DNA from: DALYLB01 sp046154695
Lineage (GTDB): Bacteria > Acidobacteriota > Blastocatellia > RBC074
DNA length: 16,342 nucleotides
Direction: 5' to 3'
NCBI GenBank assembly: GCA_046154695.1
Contig: JBJXFI010000455.1
Location: 1 to 16,342 of the forward strand
Below, piece by piece: positions 1 to 6,946 of the stretch; within the stretch, counting starts at the first letter, position 1; the number at the start of each line of letters is the position of its first letter. A model generated the notes under the pieces. That model ran no database searches and was not told the origin of the DNA. It worked only from the letters and a program-made list of their open reading frames with translations. The position numbers were made by a program, and so were the translations under genes.

Positions 1-245
1 GTGTTTTGAAATTCTTTTGCCTCAACCCGCGAAGCGGGTGGCAGCATATAGCCTGGGGTGAAGGCGAAGCCGGAACCCCAGGGTCGGTAAAAACGGTTTT
101 CAAGCCCGTGAAACGGGCGACAGCGGAGGCTCTGCCGCCCGTTTCACGGGCTTGTTAGCGTTTTCGATGGGGTCCTGGGGCTTACGCCCCAGGCTATATG
201 CTGTCGCCTGCTTCGCAGGCTATGCAAATCCCAATTTCAAAACAC
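1..245. repeat. Large nested palindromic intergenic element
   Basis: The ends are a perfect 13-bp inverted repeat (GTGTTTTGAAATT at 1-13, its complement at 233-245). Inside, about 41-58 (GCAGCATATAGCCTGGGG) is mirrored at about 187-205. The centre is a perfect 19-bp stem, 101-119 against 136-154, with a 16-nt loop. Smaller hairpins (CCCGCGAAGCGGG near 27-39 and GCCTGCTTCGCAGGC near 206-220) sit between these arms. The whole unit could fold as a cruciform or a long RNA hairpin. It carries no ORF of its own. This looks like a REP/BIME or MITE-type repeat; position 1 is the window edge, so the left boundary may lie further out. Confidence 0.8.
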
Positions 246-251
246 CCGCTA

Positions 252-431
252 AGCTCGACTTTGTACATTATTCAGAAGCCGAATAGGCTTATTGTATAAG
301 CCCTTTGCTCTCAATACTTGAGATTTTTGAACATCAGCCTTTGGCCGTCATGTTCAAAAATTCAACCAGTGAACGGCGACAGTTAGCTCTTTATCAGCAT
401 TACGCGCCTTTAAAATGTACAAAGTCGAGCT
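252..431. repeat. MITE-like element with 18-bp perfect terminal inverted repeats
   Basis: The terminal arm AGCTCGACTTTGTACATT at 252-269 is repeated as its exact reverse complement at 414-431. The 144-bp interior is AT-richer than the flanks and contains a second perfect stem (TTTTTGAACAT at 324-334 with ATGTTCAAAAA at 350-360, 15-nt loop). No target-site duplication is obvious. A 66-codon ORF crosses the element but runs through both inverted repeats and resembles nothing known, so it is not called a gene. The structure fits a small non-autonomous mobile element; no transposase is present in the window. Confidence 0.7.
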
Positions 432-478
432 ACGCGAGCGAACCTTCAATCCTCCCAAAAGAATGGCTCACGGGAAGA

Positions 479-533
479 CGTGAAGGCGCGAAAGATGGAA
501 CATAGAGTTTGTCCCGTCTTTTGCGCCTTCGCG
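479..533. repeat. Imperfect hairpin of the GCGAAGGCGCAAAAG type
   Basis: Bases 479-501 pair with 511-533 over 23 positions with four mismatches, all transitions, so most would still pair as G-U in RNA. The loop is 9 nt. The arm core reads CGCGAAGGCGCAAAAGAC on the reverse strand. It lies downstream of the S8 protease gene and could end or protect that transcript, but there is no clear T tract, so a dispersed repeat is equally likely. Confidence 0.5.
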
Positions 534-580
534 TGAGATTCTCTTTCCGTGTTGCGCGGGGACGAGACAGGATCGAAGCC

Positions 581-598
581 GAGCCGCAGGGCCGGCTC
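581..598 (-). terminator. Possible weak terminator stem after the S8 protease gene
   Basis: GAGCCG at 581-586 and CGGCTC at 593-598 form a 6-bp GC stem with a 6-nt loop. It begins 8 nt past the stop codon of the minus-strand S8 protease. No T run follows in the direction of transcription, so intrinsic termination is uncertain. Confidence 0.25.
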
Positions 599-605
599 CT
601 CGATC

Positions 606-1865
606 TTATTTCATCTTGGAGCGCGCGCGGTCAACCGCGGCGCGGAAATCGACGCGCCGCCCCAGTTTATTTTTATATCGTTCATTCAGATCGTCGATCT
701 TCACTCCGCTGTCTTTGAGAATCTTTTTCATATCATTGGCCTCCAATTCCCTATCGATCGCCAGCATGAGCGCGACCTCGCCGGAGACCAATGCGGTCGA
801 GAAGGACGTCCCGCTCCACCAGGCCCAGCGCTCACCGGGATAGGCGCTATAAAGAGAGACGCCCGGCGATGTGACATCTATATCCTTGTGATAGTTGGCG
901 AAGGGCGCCTTGATGTCCTTCGCCGTGGTGGAGGTGACCGAAATCGTTCGGTCCTTTCTCTCAGCCGGATATTCAATGTAGTCCTGGTTCCGATTGCCGG
1001 CGGAAGCGATAAAGACGGCACGCTTGCCGGCATATTTTATGGCCTCCTCGATCAGTTTATCACTCTGATTCAGCCCGAAGCTCATATTGATCACCGGAGC
1101 GCCGTTGTCCGCGGCGAACCGGATCGCTCTGGCGATGTTATAGCTCGTCCCGACGCCTTCGCGATTGAAAACGCGAAGCGGCAGGAGCGTCGCGTCGGGC
1201 GCGGTCAGCGCGATCAGCCCCGCGACGCCCGTGCCATGTCCGAAGCCCAAGCCGTTCGGCTCGTCGTCCGGCGAGAGGTCGTTATCCACAAAATCATAGT
1301 ACGGGCCGGCGATTCGCCCCATAAACAGCCGGTGGCGAAAGTCCAGGCCGGTGTCGAGCACCGCCACTCTCACTCCCGCGCCGCGGCTGATGCGATGCGC
1401 ATCCACGAGGGTCAGATTCGCGAGAGACGGCTGGCCATAGAAGTTCACGGGAAATCGCCCGTCGATAAAGGCCTGGCTCACCTGATCGATGAAGGCCTGA
1501 CTGGTCTGCCGCACCTCCGGCAACTCGAAGATGTAATTCGCATCGGCGAACTCCAGGTCTTTGTCCTTTTCAATCCGGTTCAGGCATTCTTTCTCATCCT
1601 CGCCCGGCGGCAGCCCCAGCAAGTAGTCGCCGGTGCCCGCGATATGCCCTTTGACGAACGTCCCGTACCGGGAATTGATCCGGTTGACATCCCTGCCGGG
1701 CTTCAGGCGCACAATGACCTCCCCCGGGCAGATGCGATCCTCCGATGCGGCGGCGGCCCGGAATCGAGAGTCCGGCCGGGACACCATCGCTCCCAATACG
1801 AGAGCGAGCAAGGCCCCCAGGGTGAAAACTCTCAACCTCAAATTCAGTCTTCTCTCCCGTTCCAT
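606..1865 (-). CDS. Exported subtilisin-like serine protease (family S8)
   Basis: This 419-residue protein is probably a secreted or periplasmic endopeptidase. A basic N-terminus and hydrophobic stretch (residues 7-29) look like a signal peptide. Residues about 45-115 resemble an inhibitory propeptide. The catalytic triad is complete: Asp171 in AVLDTG, His210 in GHGTGVAG, Ser354 in SGTSFSTA, with oxyanion-hole Asn291 in ASAGN. The hexapeptide SQAFID occurs twice at about 122-134, between propeptide and catalytic domain, where autoprocessing would be expected. A GGAGGT ribosome binding site lies 8-9 nt before the ATG. It is the last gene of the cassette, 20 nt after the CHAT gene, so the two are almost certainly cotranscribed. 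The family is certain; the substrate is unknown. Confidence 0.93.
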   Translation of the reverse strand: MERERRLNLRLRVFTLGALLALVLGAMVSRPDSRFRAAAASEDRICPGEVIVRLKPGRDVNRINSRYGTFVKGHIAGTGDYLLGLPPGEDEKECLNRIEKDKDLEFADANYIFELPEVRQTSQAFIDQVSQAFIDGRFPVNFYGQPSLANLTLVDAHRISRGAGVRVAVLDTGLDFRHRLFMGRIAGPYYDFVDNDLSPDDEPNGLGFGHGTGVAGLIALTAPDATLLPLRVFNREGVGTSYNIARAIRFAADNGAPVINMSFGLNQSDKLIEEAIKYAGKRAVFIASAGNRNQDYIEYPAERKDRTISVTSTTAKDIKAPFANYHKDIDVTSPGVSLYSAYPGERWAWWSGTSFSTALVSGEVALMLAIDRELEANDMKKILKDSGVKIDDLNERYKNKLGRRVDFRAAVDRARSKMK

Positions 1866-1885
1866 TTTGTTGATACCTCCTCAGA

Positions 1886-4750
1886 TCAGTGTTTCTCAAA
1901 TCCTCGATTGCACCCGATAAGAACGAAGGGCGCCCAGTAATATGGATGCGGATGCGCCTGTTTCAATCGCAGCGCCGCTTCTCGGAGCGCGGCGCGCGGC
2001 CGGCTGCCCTCCTGCAATAATCGGTAAAAGATCTTCATCAGCTCCGCCGTCGCCGGATCGTTCACCGCCCAGAGACTGACCACCAGCGACGCGGCGTTGG
2101 CGTAAAGAAACCCGCGAACGAGCCCGAGCACCTCATCCCCCAGATAGACGCCGCCGACGCCCGTGCTGCATCCGCTCAGGACGACCAGCGCTCCCTGCGT
2201 GCGCATCGAACAGATGTCGTAGAAGTTCAGCCAGGCGTTCTCCAGCTTGAGGGCCGAAAACATCGGATTGTCCTTCCGGAAAACGGCGTGACAGGCGATG
2301 TGCACGATATTGCTCGCGGGCAGATGCTCGGCCAGCGCGCCCGCCGTAGCGGCCGCGCCTGTAAAACACTTCCCATCGGGAAACAACTCGCGAATGGCGT
2401 TGATCTCTTCGGCGATATGGGGAGCGCCGTCGTCCGGCGCGCCGAAGATCAGGGCGCGCGCCGCTCCTCCATCCTGCCGGCCGCGGCGGACCGCCATCAG
2501 CAGCAGGCGCGAACTCGGCGCACATGCGATCTCAAACCGGTCGAGCAGGTGGCTTTCTCCGTCATAGAGCGCCTGGAACGGAACGTTGTGCAGCAGATCG
2601 AAGGGAATGAAGATCAGCTTCTTTCCCTCGACCAGCGGCGCCACCGGCGCGAACAGCGCCCAGTGCAATTCCCGCAGGCAGCCGATGGCTCCCGCCAGCA
2701 GGCTCTCTCGATGCGGCGCGCCGTGCGAATGCTGCGATTTCTCGAGCTGGAATCTCAGGTCGAGGATCAGCGCCTCCACTTCCCCGCGGGTATAGGCGCT
2801 CTCGACCACATGCAATTCGTTTCGATCGACGACGAAGATTTTCAGCTCCGCCGCGTCGAGGTAATATTCGATGACGATCTCATCGTCGGCGAGCGCCTCG
2901 CGCAGTTCGGCCGCCGTCACGCCGGCCGATTCCCCCACCCAGGCAAAATTCGGATCATGCATCTGCGCCCGGCGGGCCAACTCGACCAGCGCACGCTCGC
3001 GCGCGCTGGTCTCTTCCCACATATTGTCATTCGCCGGAAGCAGCCGGCTGTTGCCGCTCAGGTCATGCCGGGTGGTCTTGTTGGAGTGCCAGTGCAGCTC
3101 CTCGCGCAACTGCCGCCATTGCCGGTAAAGCTCCGTCTGAGGCTCATCCCCGCCCGTCGGCGTGACTTCCAGCTCATTCACGAGCATATCCGCGAGCGTG
3201 CGCCCTTTCCTGCTCTCCAGATAATAGAATCCCTCGGCCTCGCCTTCCGGGGTCCCCTGCTCCAGGCAGACGCGAATCATCTTTTCATACACCTGCAGCT
3301 TGTCCTGGAAATAGGCGCTTCGGAATTCCTCCACGCGGATCGCCGCGCGAACCTGCTCGACAAAGCCGATCGCCAGCCGATATTGATCATGCGCGCCCTG
3401 CATGTCGCCCGCTTCGATCAGCGCATCGCCAAGCAATTCGTGAACCTGATACACAAGCCAGGGCGCTTCCAGATTTTCGCAGCCCACCAGAATCGCCTCA
3501 CAAAGCTCCCTCGCCCGGCCGGACTCCCCTCTCATCATCAGGGCCCTGGCCGAGATGAGCCGCGCATAGAAAGTTTTGGCTCTCAGGCGCTGCTGGTCGA
3601 AAAGCCGCTGCGCCTCCGCGGCCAGATCGTACGCGACATCCGGATCACGGCGTTTGAGCGACAATTCGGCCAGATAGACGCAGATCAGGCCGAGGTAGAC
3701 GCCGTTCCCCTCCTCTGCAAACTCCCGTTTCGCCTCGATCAGCATGCGCTCCGCCGCTCTCAACTCGCCCCGGTGCATCGAGGCCAGCCCCTGAAAGGCG
3801 AGCGACTTCGAAGCTTCGTAACGCATTCCCAGCCCGCCGAAGCCCTTCCTCGCTTTTTCCGCCAGCCCCGCCGCCTCCTCGTGCAGATTCAATTGCAGGT
3901 AGATCTCCGCAAGATCGAGTTCGCACAAGGCCGTCATCCGCTCATCCCCGAGCCGGGCAAACTCCTCCCGAACCTCGTGCAGCACCCGCATCGCCTGATG
4001 GTATTCACCTTTGAGAAAATGCAGATACCCGAGGCTGTACCGGACCTGCGTGGCGGCGAGATCCATCCCGGCCGCGCTGTGAAGCTCGTATGCCTGTTCA
4101 TACAAACTCTGCGCCTGATGAAAATCGTCCAGATTGGAATAGATGTTGGCTGTGTTGAAGGTGACCACGGCGAGCGCCGTCCGGTCGTTGACGGAGGAGA
4201 AGACCTCGCCGGCGCGCTTGTAGCAGATCAGGGCTTCCTGATACTGGTCCAGGCGATGGTGGATGTTCCCGACATTGGTCTCCAGTTGCGCGGCCAACAG
4301 GCGTTCATCGTGCGCGAGGAACGTCGCCCGCGCTTCGTCCGCAACCGCGAGCGCCTCCGCATACCGGCTCAAATACATCAGCGCGTCCACCATCGCGCGC
4401 TCGATCCGCGCCGCCTCGACCGGCTTTCCCTGCTCCCGGTAAATCGCCCGCGCCGCCTCATAGAGATCGATCGTCTCCGCAAAACTGCCCATCACGTGCA
4501 GGGCCTGCGCTTTCGTCCGCTGCCCGAGCGCGCGGGCGAGCGGATCCCCGCTTCGCGTCGAGAGGCGATGCGCATGATCGGCGCGCCTGAACGCCTCGCG
4601 CGGATCGGACCGAAGACACCGGTCCACCTCCTTCTTGAGCGATTCAATGAGCGGCAGGTCCACCACGGAAGGCTCGATCAGCGCATCGATTCCGGGCGGG
4701 CCTGCTTCCTCCTTGTCAATCATCTTTTGGATGGATCCCTTCTTTGGCAT
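1886..4750 (-). CDS. TPR-CHAT caspase-like protease
   Basis: A 954-residue protein with no signal peptide, so probably cytoplasmic. Residues about 75-470 are a long run of helical tetratricopeptide repeats (for example ALICYKRAGEVF and AQSLYEQAYELH), which usually bind a partner or sensor. Residues about 610-950 form a CHAT domain, a clan CD cysteine peptidase fold related to caspases and separase. The catalytic pair is intact: His821 in HIACHAVF and Cys861 in LSGCSTG. TPR-CHAT proteins are known effectors that cut a dedicated partner, as Csx29 cuts Csx30 in type III-E CRISPR and other CHAT proteases cut gasdermins. Neither cas genes nor a gasdermin is visible here, so the candidate substrates are the neighbouring anti-sigma-like protein or the S8 protease. 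The AGGAGG site is only 2-3 nt from the chosen ATG; an in-frame ATG at 4723 is an alternative start. Confidence 0.93.
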   Translation of the reverse strand: MPKKGSIQKMIDKEEAGPPGIDALIEPSVVDLPLIESLKKEVDRCLRSDPREAFRRADHAHRLSTRSGDPLARALGQRTKAQALHVMGSFAETIDLYEAARAIYREQGKPVEAARIERAMVDALMYLSRYAEALAVADEARATFLAHDERLLAAQLETNVGNIHHRLDQYQEALICYKRAGEVFSSVNDRTALAVVTFNTANIYSNLDDFHQAQSLYEQAYELHSAAGMDLAATQVRYSLGYLHFLKGEYHQAMRVLHEVREEFARLGDERMTALCELDLAEIYLQLNLHEEAAGLAEKARKGFGGLGMRYEASKSLAFQGLASMHRGELRAAERMLIEAKREFAEEGNGVYLGLICVYLAELSLKRRDPDVAYDLAAEAQRLFDQQRLRAKTFYARLISARALMMRGESGRARELCEAILVGCENLEAPWLVYQVHELLGDALIEAGDMQGAHDQYRLAIGFVEQVRAAIRVEEFRSAYFQDKLQVYEKMIRVCLEQGTPEGEAEGFYYLESRKGRTLADMLVNELEVTPTGGDEPQTELYRQWRQLREELHWHSNKTTRHDLSGNSRLLPANDNMWEETSARERALVELARRAQMHDPNFAWVGESAGVTAAELREALADDEIVIEYYLDAAELKIFVVDRNELHVVESAYTRGEVEALILDLRFQLEKSQHSHGAPHRESLLAGAIGCLRELHWALFAPVAPLVEGKKLIFIPFDLLHNVPFQALYDGESHLLDRFEIACAPSSRLLLMAVRRGRQDGGAARALIFGAPDDGAPHIAEEINAIRELFPDGKCFTGAAATAGALAEHLPASNIVHIACHAVFRKDNPMFSALKLENAWLNFYDICSMRTQGALVVLSGCSTGVGGVYLGDEVLGLVRGFLYANAASLVVSLWAVNDPATAELMKIFYRLLQEGSRPRAALREAALRLKQAHPHPYYWAPFVLIGCNRGFEKH

Positions 4751-4751
4751 G

Positions 4752-4784
4752 GCCTCCTCACCGATCGGTCCGTGTACGGATCGG
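4752..4784 (-). promoter_or_regulatory. Leader hairpin and ribosome binding site before the CHAT gene
   Basis: On the minus strand a stem formed by 4779-4784 and 4761-4766 (GATCGG/CCGATC) ends directly next to the GAGGAGG site (about 4752-4758) of the CHAT gene. An alternative pairing of the same bases is possible. It could modulate translation, but this rests on the fold alone. Confidence 0.25.
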
Positions 4785-4902
4785 CACCCGGGTCTCGGTC
4801 CAACGGAGACGGCAACTCATCCGATGAACGGCTTTTCTGCTTTATGGAGCTTCTTGGCGGGGCAAAGATTCAGGTGGAAAAATCGACCGATCTCGATCAA
4901 TG

Positions 4903-5565
4903 TCACGCGGCCCGCGCAGTGGCGATGGCGGCGATGTTGATCTCACCTTCCGGAACTCGAACCTTGAGGTTGCACATTCCCGATTGTATAAGCGCGAACC
5001 TGAAAACACCCCGCGCATCCGTCTGCGCGAATCCGATCCCGACCTCCCCCTGCAGCAATTGAACGGGGAGATGCGCCATCTCCGTCGATTGTTGTTGCTT
5101 CTCTCCCGGACCTCCTTGTTGCCCTCTCGGGAGAATCTGGCCGATCAGTTCCTCGGCCTCCAAGCCTTCCGCTCGGTCAAATCTGAGATCAATGTCGTAC
5201 CCTTCCGTCTGGTAATGATATTGCCGCCCCGCCAGACCGGTGAGTTCCGCCGACACGGATCGAACCTCGGCCAGTTGCGGGGAGGTAAAACTGTCAAACA
5301 TCAACCGCGCCACTAACTGGCGCAGCGACGATTGAGGCGGCGCGGACTGGGTCCTGAACTGCGCGACCACCTGCAGGATCAAATCCTCCTGCAATGTGTA
5401 CGATTTGTCCGCCGCAGCCAGACTCAACACCTCTTCCAGCCAGCGAAGGTTCTCCCGACAGCTTTGGCAGTCGCCCGTTAAATGCGTCATAATCGAAGCG
5501 CGCTCCTCCGTCGCAAGCTCGCCGCGAGTATAATTCAACAAATTATTTAAGGATGGACATTTCAT
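4903..5565 (-). CDS. Soluble zinc-finger anti-sigma-like protein with a C-terminal beta-sandwich-like domain
   Basis: A 220-residue protein. Its N-terminus has the pattern of an anti-sigma zinc finger (zf-HC2/ZAS type): Cys3, then His28-x4-Cys33-x2-Cys36, with one extra residue compared with the classic Hx3Cx2C. Unlike many anti-sigma factors it has no transmembrane segment. Residues about 125-215 (ELIGQILPRG, then TDARGVFRF and a GMCNLKVRV strand) look like a carboxypeptidase-regulatory or transthyretin-like beta-sandwich, seen in similar sigma-linked proteins of Acidobacteriota. It lies between the ECF sigma gene and the CHAT protease gene, so it probably binds the sigma factor and could be the protease target. 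An in-frame TTG at 5574 is the other possible start; neither has a good ribosome binding site. The zinc-finger part is more certain than the C-terminal fold. Confidence 0.8.
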   Translation of the reverse strand: MKCPSLNNLLNYTRGELATEERASIMTHLTGDCQSCRENLRWLEEVLSLAAADKSYTLQEDLILQVVAQFRTQSAPPQSSLRQLVARLMFDSFTSPQLAEVRSVSAELTGLAGRQYHYQTEGYDIDLRFDRAEGLEAEELIGQILPRGQQGGPGEKQQQSTEMAHLPVQLLQGEVGIGFAQTDARGVFRFALIQSGMCNLKVRVPEGEINIAAIATARAA

Positions 5566-5712
5566 CTTGGCCAATCGATTTTTATGCGGGGCAAATTAGT
5601 CTCTCAGGAGCACAACTGCCAATAAAATCTTAAAGTTAACGATCAGGGCGAAACCGGCAATCTACGCCCATGTACCATATGTGTGTCCAAACCTCGAAAA
5701 AAATACAGAATT

Positions 5713-6294
5713 TTACAAAATGAGTCCTTTTTTTTTCAAAATCTCGCGCAATTTTGCCAGGCATCGCCCTCTTGTGGGGCCGATGCTGGCGACCGGGATG
5801 TTGAGCTGCTTGCTTATCTCTTCATATGAGACCTGCGGGTCAGAATAAAACAGGCTCTCGATCAATTGCCGGCATTGGGCGGGAAGAGATTCGATTCCCT
5901 GCCTGACCATCTGCTGCCGTTCGATCTTCAGGACCTCCTCATCCATCATCAACTGCGCCCCATTCGATTTTTCCGCGACGACCTCCCATTCGTCGTCATC
6001 CAGGAAGCCCGTCTTCCCGCTCCGCTCCCGCAGTTTCCAACACTCCCGGACGGTGATCGTGATCAACCACGACGAGGGCTTCGATTGATTTCGTAAATGT
6101 GGCAGTTGCTGCAACAGAATCAGACAAACAGACTGAAATACATCGGCCGTATCCTCGGCGCTGAGACCGAATTTGACGGTAATTGAAACAATCAAGCGCT
6201 GATAACGACGCACCAGAGCCTCCCATGCGTCTCCATCCTTTTCCAGGCACCTCGTAATCAGGTCCATATCAGAGAACTTCATATAATCCGGCAT
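5713..6294 (-). CDS. ECF-type RNA polymerase sigma factor
   Basis: A 193-residue sigma-70 family protein of extracytoplasmic-function size. Region 2 covers about residues 18-90 (DAWEALVRRYQRLI, then DVFQSVCLILL and SSWLITITVREC). Region 4 covers about 130-188 (ESLPAQCRQLIESL, then SYEEISKQLNIPVASIGPTR), with the helix-turn-helix near 157-180. The IGPTRGRCLAKLR ending is typical of sigma factors found beside zinc-finger and CHAT genes. It would direct RNA polymerase to a dedicated regulon. The start at 6294 is chosen because the sigma domain begins there; a GAGGAG lies about 18 nt upstream, which is long. In-frame ATGs at 6387 and 6282 are alternatives. A run of nine A residues sits four codons before the end. 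Confidence 0.9.
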   Translation of the reverse strand: MPDYMKFSDMDLITRCLEKDGDAWEALVRRYQRLIVSITVKFGLSAEDTADVFQSVCLILLQQLPHLRNQSKPSSWLITITVRECWKLRERSGKTGFLDDDEWEVVAEKSNGAQLMMDEEVLKIERQQMVRQGIESLPAQCRQLIESLFYSDPQVSYEEISKQLNIPVASIGPTRGRCLAKLREILKKKGLIL

Positions 6295-6406
6295 GGCCGA
6301 TACGATAAAATTCTCCTCGGGAGATGTCAATCTTTTCTCGCGCTTCCACGCCCCTCGCCGGCTCTCAAAATGGGCATCAGGCCGCATTCGCGGACCGCGC
6401 TTATGT

Positions 6407-6449
6407 CAACTGCAAGACTCACCTCGCTCCCCGCATGGTCTTGCAGTTG
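6407..6449. promoter_or_regulatory. Perfect 12-bp inverted repeat upstream of the sigma factor gene
   Basis: CAACTGCAAGAC at 6407-6418 is mirrored exactly by GTCTTGCAGTTG at 6438-6449, with a 19-nt spacer. It lies about 110 nt upstream of the sigma start. On the minus strand a TTGACA hexamer overlaps each arm (6404-6409 and 6448-6453), but neither has a good -10 box at the usual distance. It could be an operator, a leader hairpin or part of a repeat. Confidence 0.5.
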
Positions 6450-6841
6450 TCAATTCATCGGCGGCTCGCGCGCATAACGGCCGCGTCGGAATAAAAATTA
6501 CATGGAATTAAGCCTCGCTGTATTTTCGACGGGGAAGCCCGACACTCATATAGCAGGTGGTCGAGTTGAGCCTTGCCCCAGGCCTGGCTCCGGCAGGATC
6601 ATTCTTCAAAAGTAATAAATACGCCACCCAGCCCCGTCGGAATTCGATGCCAGGTTGTTCCATGGTCGTAACAACCCCATAAGCAAACGCAATAAAAAGT
6701 AACGCCTTAATACAGGAAGACGCGTCCGCATGGGCGCGCTCGGCACAGCGTAAAGAAACAAGGGCACAGCATGAGATACAGCTCGATCAACGCACTTATT
6801 ATTTTTTCTCTCAAGCAGTCGCGCAAAATATCTTTACCAGT

Positions 6842-6890
6842 TGAATAACTCACTTACCCTGAATGTATTTATTGCGGGTGAATGTATTCA
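6842..6890 (+). promoter_or_regulatory. Three phased TGAAT boxes upstream of the peptide promoter
   Basis: TGAAT occurs at 6842, 6860 and 6879, spaced 18 and 19 bp, about two helical turns. The last two extend to the 10-bp direct repeat TGAATGTATT. The third is a full dyad, TGAAT-GT-ATTCA (6879-6890). Relative to a start site near 6928 they centre at about -82, -63 and -44. That position, with a poor -35 box, suits binding by an activator. Confidence 0.5.
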
Positions 6891-6892
6891 AG

Positions 6893-6921
6893 TTATTTTA
6901 CGTTATTGGCTTCGTTATAAT
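6893..6921 (+). promoter_or_regulatory. Sigma-70-type promoter of the peptide gene
   Basis: A perfect TATAAT lies at 6916-6921. The hexamer 17 bp upstream (TTATTT, 6893-6898) is a poor -35 box, suggesting help from an activator bound to the upstream boxes. Transcription would start near 6928, giving a leader of about 19 nt that contains little but the ribosome binding site. Confidence 0.6.
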
Positions 6922-6930
6922 CCCAGGTTG

Positions 6931-6940
6931 AAAGGAGGTG
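6931..6940 (+). promoter_or_regulatory. Very strong ribosome binding site of the peptide gene
   Basis: AAAGGAGGTG at 6931-6940 matches almost the whole anti-Shine-Dalgarno sequence and is spaced 6 nt from the ATG at 6947. It is the strongest such site in the window and fixes the start codon: the in-frame GTG at 6938 lies inside the site. High expression is implied. Confidence 0.85.
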
Positions 6941-6946
6941 ACATAC

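Larger units (their letters stand above)
6295..6946. other. 650-bp divergent intergenic region between the two systems
   Basis: This gap separates the minus-strand sigma/protease cassette from the plus-strand peptide cluster, so it should hold both promoters. It contains the 12-bp inverted repeat at 6407-6449, a small IR (GGTTGTT 6653-6659, AACAACC 6670-6676), the TGAAT boxes at 6842-6890 and the promoter at 6916-6921. I see no convincing gene in it. It is AT-richer toward the right end. Confidence 0.7.

Noticed and set aside
305..505. 66-codon plus-strand ORF in the repeat region
   Set aside because: It reads through both arms of the 252-431 element, lacks a ribosome binding site and resembles no family.
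549..1940. 463-codon plus-strand ORF
   Set aside because: It lies antisense to the S8 protease, whose catalytic motifs are unmistakable; long antisense frames are common in GC-rich DNA.
606..4750. Gasdermin or type III-E CRISPR defence locus
   Set aside because: The CHAT protease fits such systems, but no gasdermin, cas gene or array is present in the window.
2288..5062. 924-codon plus-strand ORF
   Set aside because: Antisense to the TPR-CHAT gene and part of the anti-sigma-like gene; the Arg/Leu/Gln-rich product shows no domain.
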